The notes under the pieces are model-generated. The model worked only from the letters and a program-made list of their open reading frames with translations, had not been told where the DNA came from and searched no databases. Positions 6,261-8,102 of a DNA stretch of 8,102 bases are shown here, in pieces (position 1 is the stretch's first letter; every line of letters starts with the position of its first letter). A program made the position numbers and the translations under genes. Source of the stretch: an uncultured Clostridiaceae bacterium (lineage in GTDB: Bacteria; Bacillota; Clostridia; Lachnospirales; Lachnospiraceae); assembly GCA_949841235.1 (NCBI GenBank), contig CATKZA010000062.1, positions 1 to 8,102 of the forward strand. Reading direction: 5' to 3'.

Positions 6261-6430
6261 GTAACAGGATATGGACGGCTTATGTATAGGCAGTCGTGAA
6301 ATGCAGTAGCATATGGATGGCAGACGGATGTAAAGGGTAACAGCATGCGGATGGCAGATGGATGTAAAAGGTAATGGCATGTGGATGGCAGACAAATGTG
6401 AGAAGTGACAGTGCATGGGAGGTGAAGGAA
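6261..6430 (+). repeat. Degenerate 34-bp tandem direct repeats between phosphatase and kinase genes
   Basis: Three adjacent 34-bp units are readable at 6303-6336, 6337-6370 and 6371-6404. They share the core GCATrydGGATGGCAGA followed by a GGATGTAAAAG-like end (diverged to ATGTGAGAA in the last unit). Weaker partial copies flank them at 6261-6302 (TAACAGGATATGGACGGC) and 6405-6430. The 9-mer CAGTGCATG occurs both at 6211-6219, inside the end of the phosphatase gene, and at 6409-6417, so the repeat tract may have spread into the gene's 3' end. The unit length is not a multiple of three, which argues against it being coding. It fills the whole 183-base gap up to the kinase ribosome binding site. 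Confidence 0.8.
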
Positions 6431-6847
6431 ATGGAGGAATTGACCGTTGACGCCACGGTGGAAAATATTATGCAGGTGACTGCCTTCGTGGATGAGCAGC
6501 TGGAGGCCTTGGATTGTCCGCTGAAGGCGCAGACGCAGATTGATATCGCTATAGATGAGCTTTTTGGCAATATTGCCCATTATGCCTACCACCCGGAGGT
6601 GGGGGCGGCCACTGTGCGGGTGGAGGTGATAGAGGAGCCGCTCTCAGTGGTGGTGACGTTTATCGACGATGGGATTCCCTACGACCCTCTGGCAAGGCGG
6701 GAGCCGGACGTAGGCCTCTCTGCGGAGGAGCGGGAGATAGGAGGGCTGGGTATCTTTATGGTAAAGAAGACCATGGACGAGATTTCCTATGAGTATCGGG
6801 ATGGGAAGAATATCCTGCGGATCAGGAAGAGGCTTGAAAGGTTATAA
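6431..6847 (+). CDS. Stand-alone RsbW-like serine kinase / anti-sigma factor (HATPase_c_2)
   Basis: This 138-residue cytoplasmic protein matches the length of RsbW/SpoIIAB-type kinases. The start at 6431 is chosen because GGAGGTGA (6418-6425) sits just upstream and MEELTVDATVENI begins the first strand and helix of the fold. The frame is open back to 6374, but only through the direct repeats. All nucleotide-binding elements are present: an N-box AIDELFGNIA with Asn47, a G1 box IDDGIPYDP with Asp79, and a G2 box GGLGIFMVKKTMDE at 104-117. Such kinases phosphorylate the STAS partner on Ser and, when not bound by STAS, hold another target inactive, classically a sigma factor. No sigma factor is encoded in the window, so the target is either elsewhere or not a sigma factor. 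It lies directly downstream of the candidate opposing phosphatase. Confidence 0.93.
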   Translation: MEELTVDATVENIMQVTAFVDEQLEALDCPLKAQTQIDIAIDELFGNIAHYAYHPEVGAATVRVEVIEEPLSVVVTFIDDGIPYDPLARREPDVGLSAEEREIGGLGIFMVKKTMDEISYEYRDGKNILRIRKRLERL

Positions 6848-6890
6848 ACGGCGACCGATGCCGCCAGGCAGCGGGTCTATCGCATGAGGG

Positions 6891-6932
6891 GGAGGAACAA
6901 CTGTGAATCGTAACGACAGGAGGATTCCTATG
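6891..6932 (+). promoter_or_regulatory. Two ribosome binding sites with alternative in-frame starts for the ClC gene
   Basis: AGGAGG at 6918-6923 is 6 bases before the ATG at 6930. A second site, GGAGG at 6891-6895, is 7 bases before an in-frame GTG at 6903. The upstream start would add nine polar residues (beginning VNRNDRR). I prefer the ATG because AGGAGG is the full consensus, but both could be used. Confidence 0.5.
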
Positions 6933-8102
6933 TGGAAACGGATAAAAAATGAGATGCACTTGATTGCTTTTTGCGGAATCATTGGCGCGGTGGCTGGCGG
7001 CGTGATCTGGGTATTTTTGAAACTTGTGGCGATGGGGACGGATTTTTTGTGGAACTGGCTTCCGGAAAGGTGTTCCGTGCCGTATTATACCGTGCTTGTC
7101 TGTACCGCCGGAGCTGCCCTCATTGGCATATTCCGCTGGAAGTTCGGGGACTACCCGGAGGATTTGGATACGGTGATGGGAAAAGTGAAAGCGGAGAAGC
7201 GGTATGACTATTCCAATATTGTGGTGATTCTATTAAGCGCACTGCTCCCCCTTCTCTTGGGCAGCAGCATCGGGCCGGAAGCGGGGCTGACGGGAGTGAT
7301 CGTGGGTCTCTGCTATTGGGTGGGCGACAACCTTTCCTTTGCCAGGCAGAATGCGAGGGAGTATTCCCAGGTAGGTGCGGCGGTAACTTTGGGGGTTCTT
7401 TTCCGCTCCCCTTTGTTTGGCGTATTTGCCGTGGAGGAGGAAAATAAGGACAAGGAGATTGTGAAGCTTCCGGGGACGCTGAAATTATTTTTGTACGGCC
7501 TGGCCGCCGCAGCAGGAACGGGATGCTATATGCTCCTGTCAGGACTTTTCGGGGCGGGGCTAGGGGGAATCCCTTCCTTTCCCGATGTGGAACCCGACAG
7601 ATATGACTATCTCATGCTGATCGCATATATTATCTTGGGCGGGCTTCTGGCAAAGGTTTATTATATCACCCATGGGGCGGCGGAAGCTGTCGCATCAAAA
7701 CTGCCCCCCATTGTCAGGGAGATGGCGGGCGGGCTGTGTCTCGGGATTTTGGGTACGCTGACCCCCATGCTGATGTTTTCCGGAGAGGAGGCCATGGGAG
7801 AATTGATTGCGGGCTACAGGGGATATGCGCCGCTGTTTCTCGCCGGCGTGGCGGTTTTGAAGATCCTGCTTACGAACATATGCATTCAGTCGGGATTAAA
7901 GGGCGGACATTTCTTTCCCATGATTTTTGCGGGGGTCTGCCTGGGGTATGCTATGGCACTGCTTGTGCTTGGCAATGGGGGAGACCATGTGGTATTCGGG
8001 GCGGCAGCAGTGACGGCCACGCTCTTGGGAGGCATTATGAAGAAGCCTCTGGCGGTGACGGTGCTGTTATTCCTATGCTTTCCGGTCAAACTCTTTCTGT
8101 GG
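6930..8102 (+). CDS. ClC-family chloride channel/antiporter, 3' end outside the window
   Basis: The frame is open from the ATG at 6930 to the last base, 391 codons without a stop, and continues beyond the window. The product is a polytopic membrane protein with many hydrophobic helices. ClC features are GSSIGPEAG at 111-119, equivalent to the GREGP filter loop with Glu117 at the place of the gating glutamate, and GLKGGHFFP ending at Pro330, equivalent to the GxFxP loop. The usual first filter motif GSGIP is not recognisable. In its place the N-terminal part has DYPEDLDTVM, suggesting a divergent ClC subfamily whose ion selectivity cannot be read from the sequence. The C-terminal helix with the conserved Tyr would lie past the window. 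The gene follows the kinase by 82 bases on the same strand, so co-transcription is plausible, but a link to the partner switch is not shown. Confidence 0.88.
   Translation, partial: MWKRIKNEMHLIAFCGIIGAVAGGVIWVFLKLVAMGTDFLWNWLPERCSVPYYTVLVCTAGAALIGIFRWKFGDYPEDLDTVMGKVKAEKRYDYSNIVVILLSALLPLLLGSSIGPEAGLTGVIVGLCYWVGDNLSFARQNAREYSQVGAAVTLGVLFRSPLFGVFAVEEENKDKEIVKLPGTLKLFLYGLAAAAGTGCYMLLSGLFGAGLGGIPSFPDVEPDRYDYLMLIAYIILGGLLAKVYYITHGAAEAVASKLPPIVREMAGGLCLGILGTLTPMLMFSGEEAMGELIAGYRGYAPLFLAGVAVLKILLTNICIQSGLKGGHFFPMIFAGVCLGYAMALLVLGNGGDHVVFGAAAVTATLLGGIMKKPLAVTVLLFLCFPVKLFLW

Noticed and set aside
6303..6404. CRISPR-like array
   Set aside because: The 34-bp units are directly adjacent with no unique spacers, are degenerate, and no cas gene is present.
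6374..6430. N-terminal extension of the kinase from an ATG at 6374
   Set aside because: It would translate the direct repeats; the ATG at 6431 has a strong ribosome binding site and starts at the domain boundary.

Overview
The window looks like chromosomal DNA from a Clostridia-type Firmicute, most likely a Lachnospiraceae-like gut anaerobe. This is inferred from the moderate GC content, strong AGGAGG-type ribosome binding sites, probable TTG starts, tightly packed co-directional genes and the gene families present; no rRNA or marker gene confirms it. Every real gene I can support is on the + strand.

Layout: (1) 1-225, the 3' end of a gene ending in an RsbW-like HATPase domain, probably a second copy of the MATE-HATPase fusion found downstream. 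(2) 220-505, an intergenic stretch folded almost end to end into back-to-back hairpins, two of them with a three-way-junction layout. (3) 522-818, a single-domain STAS anti-anti-sigma factor (RsbV/SpoIIAA type). (4) 862-2628, a MATE transporter fused at its C-terminus to an RsbW-like HATPase domain whose N-box Asn and G1-box Asp are replaced. (5) 2626-2732, a second, shorter hairpin cluster. (6) 2792-3853, a GNAT acetyltransferase with a long C-terminal half. (7) 3947-6247, a membrane-bound dCache-HAMP-PP2C (RsbU/SpoIIE-type) phosphatase with a TTG start. (8) 6261-6430, degenerate 34-bp direct repeats. (9) 6431-6847, a complete stand-alone RsbW-like serine kinase/anti-sigma factor. (10) 6930-8102, a ClC-family chloride channel/transporter running off the end.

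How the genes may work together: a sensor phosphatase, a STAS switch protein and a HATPase kinase are the three parts of a partner-switching pathway. In RsbU/RsbV/RsbW systems the kinase phosphorylates the STAS protein on Ser, the phosphatase reverses this, and unphosphorylated STAS binds the kinase to release its other partner. No sigma factor is visible here. Instead the switch genes surround a multidrug-type transporter that carries its own, apparently catalytically degraded, HATPase domain. My main hypothesis is that partner switching here controls membrane transport directly, with the MATE-fused domain acting as a docking site for the STAS protein. The sequence supports the gene content and the residue changes; the regulatory wiring is inference.
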